This document shows, piece after piece, positions 26,833 to 36,776 of a stretch of 64,000 nucleotides of DNA. Position 1 is the stretch's first letter. Each line of letters starts with the position of its first letter. A program made the translations under genes and the position numbers. The notes under the pieces were generated by a model. It searched no databases and was not told the origin of the DNA. It saw only the letters and a list, made by a program, of their open reading frames with translations. The stretch is from Ulvibacter algarum (lineage in GTDB: Bacteria; Bacteroidota; Bacteroidia; Flavobacteriales; Flavobacteriaceae). Where the stretch lies: NCBI GenBank assembly GCA_947488905.1, contig CANLBJ010000001.1, positions 968,101-1,032,100 on the forward strand, given 5' to 3'.

Positions 26833-28107
26833 TTACAAATTATATTGTTTGATCTTTCTATAAAGTGTGCGTTCACTTATGCCAAGTTCATCTGCGGCAT
26901 CTTTGCGTTTCCCTTTATACTTTTCTAGTGATTTTTTAATTAATTCTAGTTCTTTCTCGTGTAATGACAGGTTTTCTTCTTCTTGTATTTCTTCTGCAAA
27001 ATCATAATTACTAGATTGTTGTTCTTGTGTTTCAGAAAAATTAAGAACTTCTACATCTGTGCTCTCATTGTGATAATCATCTTCTACAATGGCTGCTAAT
27101 TGCTCTTCATGGTCGTGGTCTTTAGAGTATATTTTATTTATAAGTGATGAGTTTTCTTCTTGCACCTCAGATGAGTTGTTAGAGTTCATCAGTTCCATAG
27201 TGAGCTTTTTTAGGTCATTCACGTCACGTTGCATGTCAAAAAGCACTTTATAAAGTATTTCTCTTTCATTGCTAAAATCACTTTCAGATTTTTTTGAACC
27301 AATCACTGCAGGGAGGTTGCTGCCCATGTTAGGTAAGTAGTGTTTGAGCGTTTTATAATCTATGTTTCTTTCTGTTTCTAATACAGAAATTTGTTCTGCG
27401 ACATTGCGCAACTGTCTAATGTTACCACTCCATCTATACTGCGTTAAAAGACTAATAGCTTGATCGTTTAATCTAACCGTTGGCATCTTGTATTTTTGTG
27501 CAAAGTCTGATGCAAATTTTCTGAAAAGTAAATGAATGTCTTCACTACGTTCTCTTAATGGCGGCAGATTTATATCTACTGTGCTTAACCTGTAATAAAG
27601 ATCTTCTCTAAATTTACCTTTTTCAATGGCGTCTACCATTTTTACATTTGTAGCAGCCACAATACGTACATCTGTTTTTTGCAGTGCAGATGATCCTACT
27701 TTTAAAAACTCGCCATTTTCTAGTACACGTAATAGGCGCACTTGAGTAGGTAATGGTAATTCTCCTACTTCATCAAGAAAAATAGTACCGCCATCTGCTA
27801 CTTCAAAATAGCCACTACGGGTGGTTGTAGCTCCTGTAAAAGCTCCTTTTTCGTGACCAAATAATTCACTATCAATAGTTCCTTCTGGTATGGCTCCACA
27901 GTTTACCGCAATGTATTTATGATGTTTACGGTGTGATAAGGCGTGTATAATTTTTGGAATACTCTCTTTACCTACACCACTCTCACCAGTAACTAGCACA
28001 GAGATATCTGTAGGAGCTACTTGTATTGCTTTTTCTACGGCACGGTTGAGTTTAGGGTCATTTCCTATTATCCCAAATCGCTGTTTTGTTGCTTGTATAC
28101 TTTCCAT
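26833..28107 (-). CDS. Sigma54-dependent transcriptional activator (AAA+ and Fis-type HTH, no receiver)
   Basis: A 424-aa enhancer-binding protein. The AAA+ core starts near residue 10 with Walker A GESGVGKE at 41-48, the sigma54-contact GAFTGA at 88-93 and Walker B FLDEVGELP. The C-terminus is a Fis-type HTH (KRKDAADELGISERTLYRKI). No N-terminal receiver or sensor domain is present, so control must come through expression or partner proteins. The segment about 270-385 is acidic and probably disordered. It lies in the miaB-lptE-secG operon. Targets are unknown; the groES upstream element is one speculative candidate. Confidence 0.92.
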   Translation of the reverse strand: MESIQATKQRFGIIGNDPKLNRAVEKAIQVAPTDISVLVTGESGVGKESIPKIIHALSHRKHHKYIAVNCGAIPEGTIDSELFGHEKGAFTGATTTRSGYFEVADGGTIFLDEVGELPLPTQVRLLRVLENGEFLKVGSSALQKTDVRIVAATNVKMVDAIEKGKFREDLYYRLSTVDINLPPLRERSEDIHLLFRKFASDFAQKYKMPTVRLNDQAISLLTQYRWSGNIRQLRNVAEQISVLETERNIDYKTLKHYLPNMGSNLPAVIGSKKSESDFSNEREILYKVLFDMQRDVNDLKKLTMELMNSNNSSEVQEENSSLINKIYSKDHDHEEQLAAIVEDDYHNESTDVEVLNFSETQEQQSSNYDFAEEIQEEENLSLHEKELELIKKSLEKYKGKRKDAADELGISERTLYRKIKQYNL

Positions 28108-28114
28108 TTAAAAT

Positions 28115-28150
28115 GAATTTGAAAATCGAAACTGAAACTGAAATCGAATT
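28115..28150 (+). repeat. GAAATCGAA-type dispersed repeat, copy 3
   Basis: GAAAATCGAAACTGAAACTG followed by AAATCGAATT, in the short gap between miaB and the activator gene. It resembles the repeats at 6702-6735 and 6966-6996. Confidence 0.55.
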
Positions 28151-28166
28151 TTTATTTTTGCTACTA

Positions 28167-29600
28167 CTACTGTACTGCCTCCCCAATCAAAGTCGCACTC
28201 GTACAGCTATTAATCATCACTTGTACAAAGTCGCCTACTTTATAATTTCCTTTAGGGAACACCACACCTATACTTTGCTCATTACGGCCACTCCATTGGT
28301 CTGGGTTTTTCTTAGATACTTTTTCTATTAAAACCTCTGTTACTTTACCTACAAATTGTTCTGTTCTGTAAGCTCCATTTTTGCGTTGTTGATCTACTAT
28401 TTCTTGTAATCTTCTTTTCTTTACAGCTTCTGGTATATCATCTTCAAACTTACGAGCTGCCATGGTGCCTGGTCTTTCAGAATATTTATACATGTATCCA
28501 AAAGAAAATTTAACCTTTTCCATCAAGTCTAACGTGTCTTGATGATCTTGTTCCGTTTCTGAAGGGAAACCAATAATCATATCTTGTGAGATGCTTGCCT
28601 CTGGTATAATCTCCCACATTCTGTTTACGAGTGTAAGATATTCCTCTACCGTATGCTGGCGGTTCATTTCTTTTAAAATGCGATTACTACCGCTTTGTAC
28701 TGGTAGGTGCACATGCTTGCAAATGTTTTTATGTTTGGCCATTACATGAAAAACATCTTCCGTCATATCTTGCGGATTTGAAGTAGAAAACCTGATTCTC
28801 ATTTCTGGTTGAGAGCTAGCTACAAGCTCTAATAATTGTGAAAAAGAAGTAGCGGTTGCTTTCTCCATTTCGGTGGCATTTTTATAATCTTTTTTAAGAC
28901 CGCCGCCGTACCATAAATAACTATCTACGTTTTGCCCTAACAATGTTACCTCTTTATAGCCGGTGTCTGCGAGGTTTTTAATTTCGTCAAGAATACTTTG
29001 TGGGTCACGACTTCTCTCTCTACCACGTGTAAAAGGAACTACACAAAAAGTACACATATTATCGCAACCACGTGTGATGCTTACGAGCGCATTAATACCG
29101 TTAGTATTTAATCTAACTGGAGAGACGTCACCGTAGGTTTCATCTTTAGATAATACTACGTTTACAGCATCATTTCCTGCCTCTACTTCTGCTAATAAGT
29201 TAGGTAAATCTTTATAGGCATCTGGGCCTACAACCATGTCTACAATCTTCTCTTCATCAAGAAATTTTTCTTTTAATCGCTCAGCCATACAACCTAGCAC
29301 ACCTACTTTCATTTTAGGGTTGTGGTCACGTTTTACTGCATTATATTTTTCTAATCTTTTACGTACTGTTTGTTCAGCCTTATCTCTAATAGAGCAGGTG
29401 TTTACTAAAACTAAGTCTGCTTCTTCTAGTACTTGAGTAGTGTTAAAGCCTTGCTCGCTAAGTATCGAGGCAACAATCTCACTATCGCTAAAGTTCATAG
29501 CGCAACCGTAACTCTCTATAAAGAGTTTGCGTTTGTTTTCTTTATTAGGAGAGATGTTTAATGCATTACCTTGCACTTTTTCGTCAATTGTTTTTTCCAT
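28167..29600 (-). CDS. miaB: tRNA-2-methylthio-N6-dimethylallyladenosine synthase MiaB
   Basis: A 477-aa radical-SAM methylthiotransferase. The N-terminal UPF0004 domain has its three cluster cysteines (ESYGCAMNFSDS; VNTCSIRDKA; VLGCMAERL). The radical-SAM core carries RGCDNMCTFCVVPF (CxxxCxxC), and a TRAM domain ends the protein (TEVLIEKVSKKN). It adds the 2-methylthio group to i6A37 of tRNAs in the cytoplasm. It is first in the minus-strand operon and has a good Bacteroidota promoter upstream. Confidence 0.97.
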   Translation of the reverse strand: MEKTIDEKVQGNALNISPNKENKRKLFIESYGCAMNFSDSEIVASILSEQGFNTTQVLEEADLVLVNTCSIRDKAEQTVRKRLEKYNAVKRDHNPKMKVGVLGCMAERLKEKFLDEEKIVDMVVGPDAYKDLPNLLAEVEAGNDAVNVVLSKDETYGDVSPVRLNTNGINALVSITRGCDNMCTFCVVPFTRGRERSRDPQSILDEIKNLADTGYKEVTLLGQNVDSYLWYGGGLKKDYKNATEMEKATATSFSQLLELVASSQPEMRIRFSTSNPQDMTEDVFHVMAKHKNICKHVHLPVQSGSNRILKEMNRQHTVEEYLTLVNRMWEIIPEASISQDMIIGFPSETEQDHQDTLDLMEKVKFSFGYMYKYSERPGTMAARKFEDDIPEAVKKRRLQEIVDQQRKNGAYRTEQFVGKVTEVLIEKVSKKNPDQWSGRNEQSIGVVFPKGNYKVGDFVQVMINSCTSATLIGEAVQ

Positions 29601-29644
29601 AAGTTTCTTTTAACTTTCTGAAATGTAAAAAGTCAATAAGAACA

Positions 29645-29677
29645 CAAAGATAAAAATAAAGCGCGAATTGTGACAAA
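29645..29677 (-). promoter_or_regulatory. Bacteroidota-type promoter for the miaB-secG operon
   Basis: On the minus strand, TTTG (29677-29674) is followed after 21 bp by TATCTTTG (29652-29645), an exact match to the -33/-7 pattern. It lies 45 bp upstream of the miaB start. Confidence 0.7.
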
Positions 29678-29735
29678 GTGGCAGTAACATTTTGTTAATA
29701 TTACAACTAATAGGCAAACTACAAACCCAAAACCA

Positions 29736-30491
29736 ATGGAACACAAAATTTTTCAAAAAATAGAACAGTCTGCAAAGCCAGATTTTAGCAACATCATTTC
29801 AAAGAGTTTTGACTTGTATAAAAAAGTAATTTCAGAAGGGATTGTGCATAGCCTTATTGGTCTTGCGGTTGTTATCCCTTTTATAATTGTTATTTATATA
29901 CCGTTAATTCCTGGCTATATAGATATGGCAGAGCATCTAGGGGAGACTAATTATCAGCCCACTTTTTTTGAAGATGTAGCACCTGCAATGATTGTAGTCT
30001 GGGCACTAGTAGTTGTAGTAATGTCTTTTATTATGCAAGTGCTAAATGTTTCTATTATGGGGCATTTTTTAAAGTTACTTAAAAATAAAGATTTAGGTAC
30101 TAATGATGATATAGGTGGTTATTTTACAATTGCAAAGACCCATTTTAGTAAAATTGTTATTTTAACATTAGCGACAACAGGTATAGCTTTACTAGCGGCA
30201 TGTGCTTGTTACTTGCCTATATTTTATGTGATGGTACCACTCACACTTGTGATACCTTTATTTGTTTTTAATCCAGATATGAGTGTTGGCGATATTATAA
30301 AAGCTAGCTTTAAATTAGGAAATAAATATTGGTTAATTCTTTTCGGGATTATTTTTATAAGCAGTATGATTTCTTCTTTAGGTATGATAGCTTGTTATAT
30401 AGGTATTATAGCAACTATGTTTTTCTCATATGTTGCGAGCTATTATATTTATAAAGATACTATTGCTTTTGATGCTCACTTAATAGAATAA
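29736..30491 (+). CDS. Multi-pass membrane protein of unknown function (251 aa)
   Basis: An N-terminal cytoplasmic segment (about 1-35) is followed by about five to six TM helices (for example GLAVVIPFIIVIYIPLI and IVILTLATTGIALLAACACY). It has an arrangement seen in general membrane-assembly or DUF-type proteins of Bacteroidota. No catalytic motif is recognised. It is divergent from miaB and ends before a hairpin terminator, so it is probably monocistronic. Confidence 0.7.
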   Translation: MEHKIFQKIEQSAKPDFSNIISKSFDLYKKVISEGIVHSLIGLAVVIPFIIVIYIPLIPGYIDMAEHLGETNYQPTFFEDVAPAMIVVWALVVVVMSFIMQVLNVSIMGHFLKLLKNKDLGTNDDIGGYFTIAKTHFSKIVILTLATTGIALLAACACYLPIFYVMVPLTLVIPLFVFNPDMSVGDIIKASFKLGNKYWLILFGIIFISSMISSLGMIACYIGIIATMFFSYVASYYIYKDTIAFDAHLIE

Positions 30492-30534
30492 TCACTTCGG
30501 AAATATCATAAATTGAAAAAAAGTAAATAAATTA

Positions 30535-30566
30535 AAGCTGCTTTCTTAAAAGGAAGCGGCTTTTTT
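30535..30566 (+). terminator. Rho-independent terminator after the membrane protein gene
   Basis: Stem AAGCTGCTTTC with GGAAGCGGCTT (including G-U pairs), a short loop and six Ts at 30561-30566. Confidence 0.75.
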
Positions 30567-30740
30567 ATTGAAGCTTAACAGGCTTCAATTCAGGTTATTT
30601 CCGAAGGGTTTAATACTGTTTTGCGAGTTGTTTTGTGCCTAATTTTCAGATATATATTAAGGTATAAAAATATTTCGACTACTTTTGTAGCCCAAATTTA
30701 GATTCCCGACTTTACGGGGATTGATGTAAAACAATATCAA

Positions 30741-33278
30741 ATGGCTAAAAATTTAGTGATTGTTGAGTCCCCTGCAAAGGCAAAAACCATAGAAAAATTT
30801 CTTGGAAAAGATTTTAAGGTAGCGTCTAGTTACGGGCACATAGCAGATTTGCCATCTAAGGAGTTAGGTGTAGATGTTGAAGGTGATTTTTCTCCTAAAT
30901 ATATTGTTTCTAGCGATAAGAAAAAACTAGTTGCAGAATTAAAGAGAGAGGCTAAGAAAGCAGAGATGGTTTGGTTAGCAAGTGATGAGGATCGAGAAGG
31001 AGAGGCAATTGCTTGGCACTTAGCAGAAGAGTTGGATTTAAAAGATGAGAATACAAAACGTATTGTTTTTCACGAGATTACAAAGACTGCCATACTAAAA
31101 GCGATAGAAAACCCAAGAAAAATTGATTATAACCTAGTAGATGCACAACAAGCTAGACGTGTTTTAGATAGATTAGTGGGGTACGAGTTATCTCCGGTTT
31201 TATGGCGTAAAGTAAAGGGTGGTTTGTCTGCAGGTCGTGTACAGTCTGTTGCTGTACGATTAATTGTTGAGCGTGAGCGCGAGATAGAAGGTTTTACACC
31301 TGTAGCATCTTATAGAGTAGATGCAGAGTTTTTATCTCTTGATGGCACTAAGTTTAAGGCAAAGCTGGCTAAAAATTTTAAAACAGAAAAAGAAGCTAGA
31401 GCTTTCTTAGAAAAAAACATTAAGGCATCTTATGATGTAGCGAGCTTAGTTAAAAAGCCTGCAAAAAAATCTCCAGCAGCACCATTTACAACTTCAACAT
31501 TACAGCAAGAAGCATCTAGAAAATTATATTTTTCTGTGAGTAAAACGATGACTATTGCGCAGCGTTTGTATGAAGCAGGTTTAATTACTTATATGAGAAC
31601 AGATAGTGTAAATCTATCTAATGATGCAAAAAAAGCGGCAGCTGCAGAGATTTCTAAATCTTATGGAGATGAATACAGCAAGCCACGTGATTATAAGGGT
31701 AAATCTAAAGGAGCGCAAGAAGCTCACGAAGCGATACGACCTACAGATATGTCTAAGCATTCTGTAGCTATAGAGCACGATCAAGCAAGATTGTATGATT
31801 TAATCTGGAAAAGAACTTTAGCTTCACAAATGAGTGATGCACAATTAGAGCGTACTAACGTGAAAATTGCAATTCATGGTGCAAACACTTTAAAAGAGCA
31901 ATTTACTTCTAATGGAGAGATGATCAAATTTGATGGTTTCTTAAAAGTGTACCTTGAAGGAACAGATTTTGAAGAAGAAGAACAAGAAGGAATGTTACCT
32001 AATCTTAAAGAAGGTGACGATTTAAATAAAAACTATATAACTGCAACAGAGCGTTTTACTAGACCTGCATATAGGTTTACAGAAGCTTCACTTGTAAAGC
32101 AGTTAGAAGAACTAGGTATAGGGCGTCCGTCTACATATGCGCCAACTATCTCTACAATTATCAACAGAAATTATGTTGAGAAGGGGACGGTAGAAGGGGT
32201 AGAGCGTACCTATTTACAAATGACACAGGAAGATGGAGCGGTTAACGATGCAAAGTTAACTGAGACCGTTGGTTCTGATAAGGGGAAGATGGTGCCTACA
32301 GATATTGGGATGATTGTAAATGACTTCTTAGTAGAGCATTTTTCTAACGTGTTAGATTTCAATTTTACGGCAAAAGTAGAGCAAGACTTTGATGACATCG
32401 CAGATGGTGGCTTAAAGTGGAAGACGATGATGAAAGACTTCTATGATAAGTTTCATCCTACCGTAGAAGATGTAAAAGAAAATGCAGACAGAGAGAGTGG
32501 AGAGCGTGCATTAGGAGAAGATCCTGCAACAGGAAAGCCAGTAATAGTGCGTTTAGGTCGTTTTGGTCCTATGGCACAAATAGGTGCGGCAGATGATGAG
32601 GAGAAAAAGTTTGCTAGTTTACGTCCAGACCAACAATTGCATTTAGTTACTTATGAAGAAGTAATGGATTTATTTAAACTGCCTAAAACATTAGGGGTTT
32701 ATGATGGTGAAGAGGTAGAGGTTAATAATGGTCGTTTTGGACCATATGTGCGTCTAGGTAAAATGTTTGTATCGTTGCCTAAAGGTCAAGATCCATTAGA
32801 TGTTGATATGGCAATGGCAAAAGAGCTTATAGAAGAAAAGAAAAAAGCAGATGCTCCTATTTATGAGTATGAAGGCTTGCCTGTGCAAAAAGGAAAAGGA
32901 CGTTTTGGCCCATTTATTAAGTGGAACAATATGTTTATTAACGTCAATAAAAAATATGATCACGACAATCTTAGTGAAGCAGATATTATTGAGTTGATTG
33001 AGGTGAAGAAGCAAAAAGAGATAGATAAAGTAATACACAACTGGGAAGAAGAAGGGATACGATTAGAAAAAGCCAGATGGGGACGCTACAATCTATTGAA
33101 AGGTAAAACCAAAATTGAGCTGCCAAAAACTACAGAGGCAGAAAAGATGACTCTTGAAGAAGCGCAATCTATCCTTGAGAAAAACGCTCCTAAGAAAAAG
33201 AAAGCAGCAGCAAAGAAAAAAGCACCTGCAAAAAAGAAAGCTCCGGCTAAGAAAAAAACAGCCGCTAAAAAGAAATAA
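30741..33278 (+). CDS. topA: DNA topoisomerase I (type IA)
   Basis: An 845-aa enzyme that relaxes negative supercoils. The N-terminal Toprim domain has E9 (VIVESPAKAKT) and the DED/E cluster near 82-86 (ASDEDREGE). The catalytic tyrosine is Y284 in LITYMRTDSVNLS. The C-terminal part contains repeated KGRFGPF-type domains in place of four-cysteine zinc fingers, the non-zinc arrangement common in Bacteroidota. A lysine/alanine tail (KKKAPAKKKAPAKKK) follows and is like histone H1. It is a stand-alone unit; TACTTTTG at 30680-30687 is a plausible -7 box. Confidence 0.97.
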   Translation: MAKNLVIVESPAKAKTIEKFLGKDFKVASSYGHIADLPSKELGVDVEGDFSPKYIVSSDKKKLVAELKREAKKAEMVWLASDEDREGEAIAWHLAEELDLKDENTKRIVFHEITKTAILKAIENPRKIDYNLVDAQQARRVLDRLVGYELSPVLWRKVKGGLSAGRVQSVAVRLIVEREREIEGFTPVASYRVDAEFLSLDGTKFKAKLAKNFKTEKEARAFLEKNIKASYDVASLVKKPAKKSPAAPFTTSTLQQEASRKLYFSVSKTMTIAQRLYEAGLITYMRTDSVNLSNDAKKAAAAEISKSYGDEYSKPRDYKGKSKGAQEAHEAIRPTDMSKHSVAIEHDQARLYDLIWKRTLASQMSDAQLERTNVKIAIHGANTLKEQFTSNGEMIKFDGFLKVYLEGTDFEEEEQEGMLPNLKEGDDLNKNYITATERFTRPAYRFTEASLVKQLEELGIGRPSTYAPTISTIINRNYVEKGTVEGVERTYLQMTQEDGAVNDAKLTETVGSDKGKMVPTDIGMIVNDFLVEHFSNVLDFNFTAKVEQDFDDIADGGLKWKTMMKDFYDKFHPTVEDVKENADRESGERALGEDPATGKPVIVRLGRFGPMAQIGAADDEEKKFASLRPDQQLHLVTYEEVMDLFKLPKTLGVYDGEEVEVNNGRFGPYVRLGKMFVSLPKGQDPLDVDMAMAKELIEEKKKADAPIYEYEGLPVQKGKGRFGPFIKWNNMFINVNKKYDHDNLSEADIIELIEVKKQKEIDKVIHNWEEEGIRLEKARWGRYNLLKGKTKIELPKTTEAEKMTLEEAQSILEKNAPKKKKAAAKKKAPAKKKAPAKKKTAAKKK

Positions 33279-33377
33279 AAATTAGCGGTAAATAATACTT
33301 GTATAATGACTTCTGAAATTTGCTACCATTAAAAATAGCTCAAAGAAGATGTTGTTTGCTCAATACTTAAAACTACA

Positions 33378-34541
33378 TTGAAAGAATACCTAATTCCCGT
33401 TTCTAAGTCTGTTGTTGCTCATCGTGAGGTGTTGCCTGTAGGTACTTTAGGAAAACAGATTGAGTTTCATATGGAGGCTGGTGACTTGCCAGTCGTTTCA
33501 AAAGCAAAATTTGCAATATTCGGAATACGCGAAAACCGTAGTGATGTTAATTATATGGGCGGTACCGTGAATTTTGAAAATTTCAGAAAAGCGTTGTATT
33601 CTTTATATCCAGGAAACTGGTCTGGTAAAATCATTGATTTAGGAGATATTGAAAAAGGAAATACGGTAGAAGATACTTTATTTGCAGTGAAGCAAGTGAC
33701 AGAAGAGTTGCTTTTAAAAAAAGTGATCCCAATTATTCTTGGCGGGAGTCAAGATATGGCATACTCTCAATATAGAGCTTATGATATGATTGGTAAAATG
33801 GTGAACTACGTCAATGTAGATAGCCGTTTTGATATAGGTGATTCTGAGCAGGTAGTTACAAATAAGTCTTATGTGGGTAAAATTATTGTAGACGAACCTT
33901 ACAATCTATTTAATTATAGTGCTCTAGGGTATCAGTCTTATTATAACCCTCCACAAGAAATAGGCTTGATGGATAAATTGTATTTTGATGCTTATAGGTT
34001 GGGTGATGTAGTTGCAGATATCAAAGGCGTGGAGCCTATGCTTAGAGATGCAGATATTGTTACACTAGATGCTACATCAATAAAAGGGGCGTTCTTGTCT
34101 ATGGATGGAAATGAAAGCCCTAATGGGTTTGATGGTAGAGAGATCTGTGCGGTATCTAGGTATGCAGGTATAAGCAATAAAGTGAGTTCGTTTGGCGTTT
34201 ATGAGTTAAACGGTAACACAGAGAGTAAAAGTGGCGCAATGTTAATTGCGCAAATAATTTGGTACTTTATAGAAGGGGTTAATTTTAGAGTTAAAGATGA
34301 TGATTTTAACGATGAGAGCTACTTTACAACCTATAATGTGCCTATAGATGATGAAATATTAATGTTTAAAAAGAGTAATAAAACAGGAAGATGGTGGATA
34401 GAATTGCCTTTTATTTCAAATGTTAATAATAAATTAAAAAGACACACGTTATTACCTTGCACCTATGGCGATTATTTGGGTGCAACACAACAAGAAATCC
34501 CTGAACGGTGGTATAAAGCCCGAAGGAAAAACGAAATTTAA
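33378..34541 (+). CDS. Arginase/formimidoylglutamase-fold protein, metal site degenerate
   Basis: A 387-aa protein of the ureohydrolase fold, the kind annotated as formimidoylglutamase in Flavobacteriia. Expected metal-binding motifs are altered. GGDHS appears as GGSQD (122-126), DAHxD appears as DSRFD (148-152), and the DxD of the last motif appears as LDATS (from D231). At least two histidine ligands and one aspartate are therefore missing, so arginase-type catalysis is unlikely. The start is TTG at 33378, with no ATG until residue 32. It lies directly upstream of gldK and may have a structural or regulatory role there (inference). Confidence 0.8.
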   Translation: MKEYLIPVSKSVVAHREVLPVGTLGKQIEFHMEAGDLPVVSKAKFAIFGIRENRSDVNYMGGTVNFENFRKALYSLYPGNWSGKIIDLGDIEKGNTVEDTLFAVKQVTEELLLKKVIPIILGGSQDMAYSQYRAYDMIGKMVNYVNVDSRFDIGDSEQVVTNKSYVGKIIVDEPYNLFNYSALGYQSYYNPPQEIGLMDKLYFDAYRLGDVVADIKGVEPMLRDADIVTLDATSIKGAFLSMDGNESPNGFDGREICAVSRYAGISNKVSSFGVYELNGNTESKSGAMLIAQIIWYFIEGVNFRVKDDDFNDESYFTTYNVPIDDEILMFKKSNKTGRWWIELPFISNVNNKLKRHTLLPCTYGDYLGATQQEIPERWYKARRKNEI

Positions 34542-34655
34542 ACAGTCAACTAAAATTAAGAGCATTTTTAAGGAATTTATAACATTTATGTTGCGTATTA
34601 TCATTTTTTTGGATAGGTTTACGCCCTTAAAAATTCGAATTTAACCTAAATATCT

Positions 34656-36029
34656 ATGAAGAAGTATATTGCATTAGCTGCGATTGTTACCTTTTTGTTC
34701 AGCTGTAACTCTAGCGATAGAGGAGAGCTAGTTGGAGCAAAAGGTAAAAAATGGTTCCCAGAAAAGCCTTACGGAATGACATTAGTTCCTGGAGGTTCTT
34801 TTATTATGGGTAAATCTGACGATGACTTTGTTGCCGTAAACGACGCGCCTACTAAAACAGTTACTGTACGTTCATTCTATATGGATGAAACAGAAATTAC
34901 AAACGCGGAGTACCGTCAGTTTGTAGAGTGGGTACGTGATTCTACCGTGCGATTAAAATTAGCAGTCCTTGCAGACGAAGTTGGTGCCACTCCTGGAGAC
35001 GGAGGAATTGGTGATTTTGCTTTTGATGAAGGTGAAGGCGAAGAAAAATCTGCATATGACCAATATATGGAGGATAACTATTATGGTTTAGGTGACGATT
35101 TTTACGCAGGAAGGCGTATTAACAGAGACATCGATATCATTTGGGATACTCAAGAATATCCAGATGAATATTATGTAGAGGTGATGGACAGTATGTATAT
35201 CCCTCTTGACGAAGCATACAATGGACAGCGTACTATTGATGTTACAAAATTGAAGTTCCAGTATTCTTATATGGATATTCAAGGTGCTGCAAAAAGCCAA
35301 GACAAAAGAAGAAGAGACTTTATCAAGAAAGAAGAATTAATGATTTATCCTGATACTACGGTATGGATTAAAGATTTTAACTATTCTTATAATGAGCCAA
35401 TGCATAATGATTACTTCTGGCATGAAGCATATGGAGATTATCCTGTAGTAGGGATTAACTACAAGCAAGCAAAAGCTTTTTGTGCTTGGAGGACTTTATA
35501 TAAAAACTCATTCCAGAAATCTAAAGGAAATAATTTTGTAAACTCTTTCCGTCTTCCTAGTGAAGCAGAATGGGAGTATGCTGCTCGTGGTGGTCTAGAA
35601 TCTGCTACATACCCTTGGGGTGGGCCGTATGCTAAAAATGACCGTGGTTGTTTCTTAGCAAACTTTAAACCTTTACGTGGAGATTATGCTGCAGATCAAG
35701 CTTTGTATACTGTTGAGGCAGATGCTTACGAGCCTAATGAGTATAATCTTTATAATATGTCTGGTAACGTTTCAGAATGGGTAAACTCATCTTATGATGC
35801 AGCTTCATATGAATATTCTTCTTCAATGAACCCAAGTGTAAACGATGATGATAATGCTCGTAAAGTAGTACGTGGTGGTTCTTGGAAAGATGTTGCTTAT
35901 TTCCTACAGGTAAGTACTCGTGACTATGAATATGCAGATTCTGCACGTAGCTACATTGGTTTCAGAACTGTACAAGATTACTTAGGTACAGATGTTACTT
36001 TAAACGAACAATTTGGTGATGCTAGATAA
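34656..36029 (+). CDS. gldK: Gliding motility / type IX secretion lipoprotein GldK
   Basis: A 457-aa lipoprotein with lipobox at C17 (VTFLFSC). It has a formylglycine-generating-enzyme-like (FGE/SUMF1) domain: GMTLVPGGSFIMGKSDDDF, SFYMDETEITNAEYRQF, FRLPSEAEWEYAARGG and VVRGGSWKD. In GldK the fold is structural. With GldN it forms the periplasmic ring of the type IX secretion system, attached to the outer membrane. It is first in gldKLMN, with 70 bp to gldL. Confidence 0.97.
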   Translation: MKKYIALAAIVTFLFSCNSSDRGELVGAKGKKWFPEKPYGMTLVPGGSFIMGKSDDDFVAVNDAPTKTVTVRSFYMDETEITNAEYRQFVEWVRDSTVRLKLAVLADEVGATPGDGGIGDFAFDEGEGEEKSAYDQYMEDNYYGLGDDFYAGRRINRDIDIIWDTQEYPDEYYVEVMDSMYIPLDEAYNGQRTIDVTKLKFQYSYMDIQGAAKSQDKRRRDFIKKEELMIYPDTTVWIKDFNYSYNEPMHNDYFWHEAYGDYPVVGINYKQAKAFCAWRTLYKNSFQKSKGNNFVNSFRLPSEAEWEYAARGGLESATYPWGGPYAKNDRGCFLANFKPLRGDYAADQALYTVEADAYEPNEYNLYNMSGNVSEWVNSSYDAASYEYSSSMNPSVNDDDNARKVVRGGSWKDVAYFLQVSTRDYEYADSARSYIGFRTVQDYLGTDVTLNEQFGDAR

Positions 36030-36099
36030 TCACGTTACACAACAATATATTACCCCCAAAATTTAAACTAAACTAAACTTAAACTAAACAAAATTTATT

Positions 36100-36735
36100 A
36101 TGGCAAAGTCAAAAACAGGAAAGAAGTTAATGAATATGGTATACGGTCTAGGGGCCGCAGTTGTAATCATTGGTGCACTATTTAAAATTATGCACTGGCC
36201 TTATGGAGATTTAATGTTAATTGTTGGTCTTGTAACAGAGGCGGTAGTATTCGTTATTTCTGCATTCGAATCAGTAGATGATGAATTAGACTGGTCATTA
36301 GTATACCCAGAATTAGCTGGAGGTATGACAAGTACTAAAAAAGGAGTTAAAGCACCAGAAGATGCTCAAGGAATTTTATCTAAAAAATTAGACGAAATGT
36401 TAAAGGATGCACGTATTGATGGAGAAATGATGAATAGTCTTTCTACAAGTATCAAGTCTTTTGAAGGAGCAACAAAAAGTATGGCGCCAACTGCAGAGGC
36501 AATGAGCTCTACTAAAAAATACAGTGAAGAGATGGCATTAGCTGCTGCACAAATGGAATCATTAAACAGCCTTTATAAAGTACAAGTAGAATCTGCAAGC
36601 CGTCAGGCTGAAGCTAATGAGCGTGTAGCAGAAAATGCTGAACAATTAAAAGCACAAATGGAAAATTTAACAACTAACTTATCTTCTTTAAATGGAGTTT
36701 ATGGTGGTATGTTATCTGCAATGAGCGCAAAATAA
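36100..36735 (+). CDS. gldL: Gliding motility / type IX secretion motor protein GldL
   Basis: A 211-aa inner-membrane protein with two N-terminal TM helices (about 12-60; GLGAAVVIIGALFKIMHWPY, where H and nearby acidic residues belong to the proton-motor channel). A cytoplasmic helical/coiled-coil region follows (about 90-205). GldL5-GldM2 is the proton-driven motor of T9SS and gliding. Position and motif are fully typical. Confidence 0.97.
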   Translation: MAKSKTGKKLMNMVYGLGAAVVIIGALFKIMHWPYGDLMLIVGLVTEAVVFVISAFESVDDELDWSLVYPELAGGMTSTKKGVKAPEDAQGILSKKLDEMLKDARIDGEMMNSLSTSIKSFEGATKSMAPTAEAMSSTKKYSEEMALAAAQMESLNSLYKVQVESASRQAEANERVAENAEQLKAQMENLTTNLSSLNGVYGGMLSAMSAK

Positions 36736-36776
36736 GATCGTTTTTCAACTAATATTAATTTTAAAAGAAATTTAAA

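Noticed and set aside
30741..33278. TopA C-terminal lysine repeats as a frameshift or assembly artefact
   Set aside because: Basic lysine/alanine tails are common on Bacteroidota TopA, and the frame is clean to its stop.
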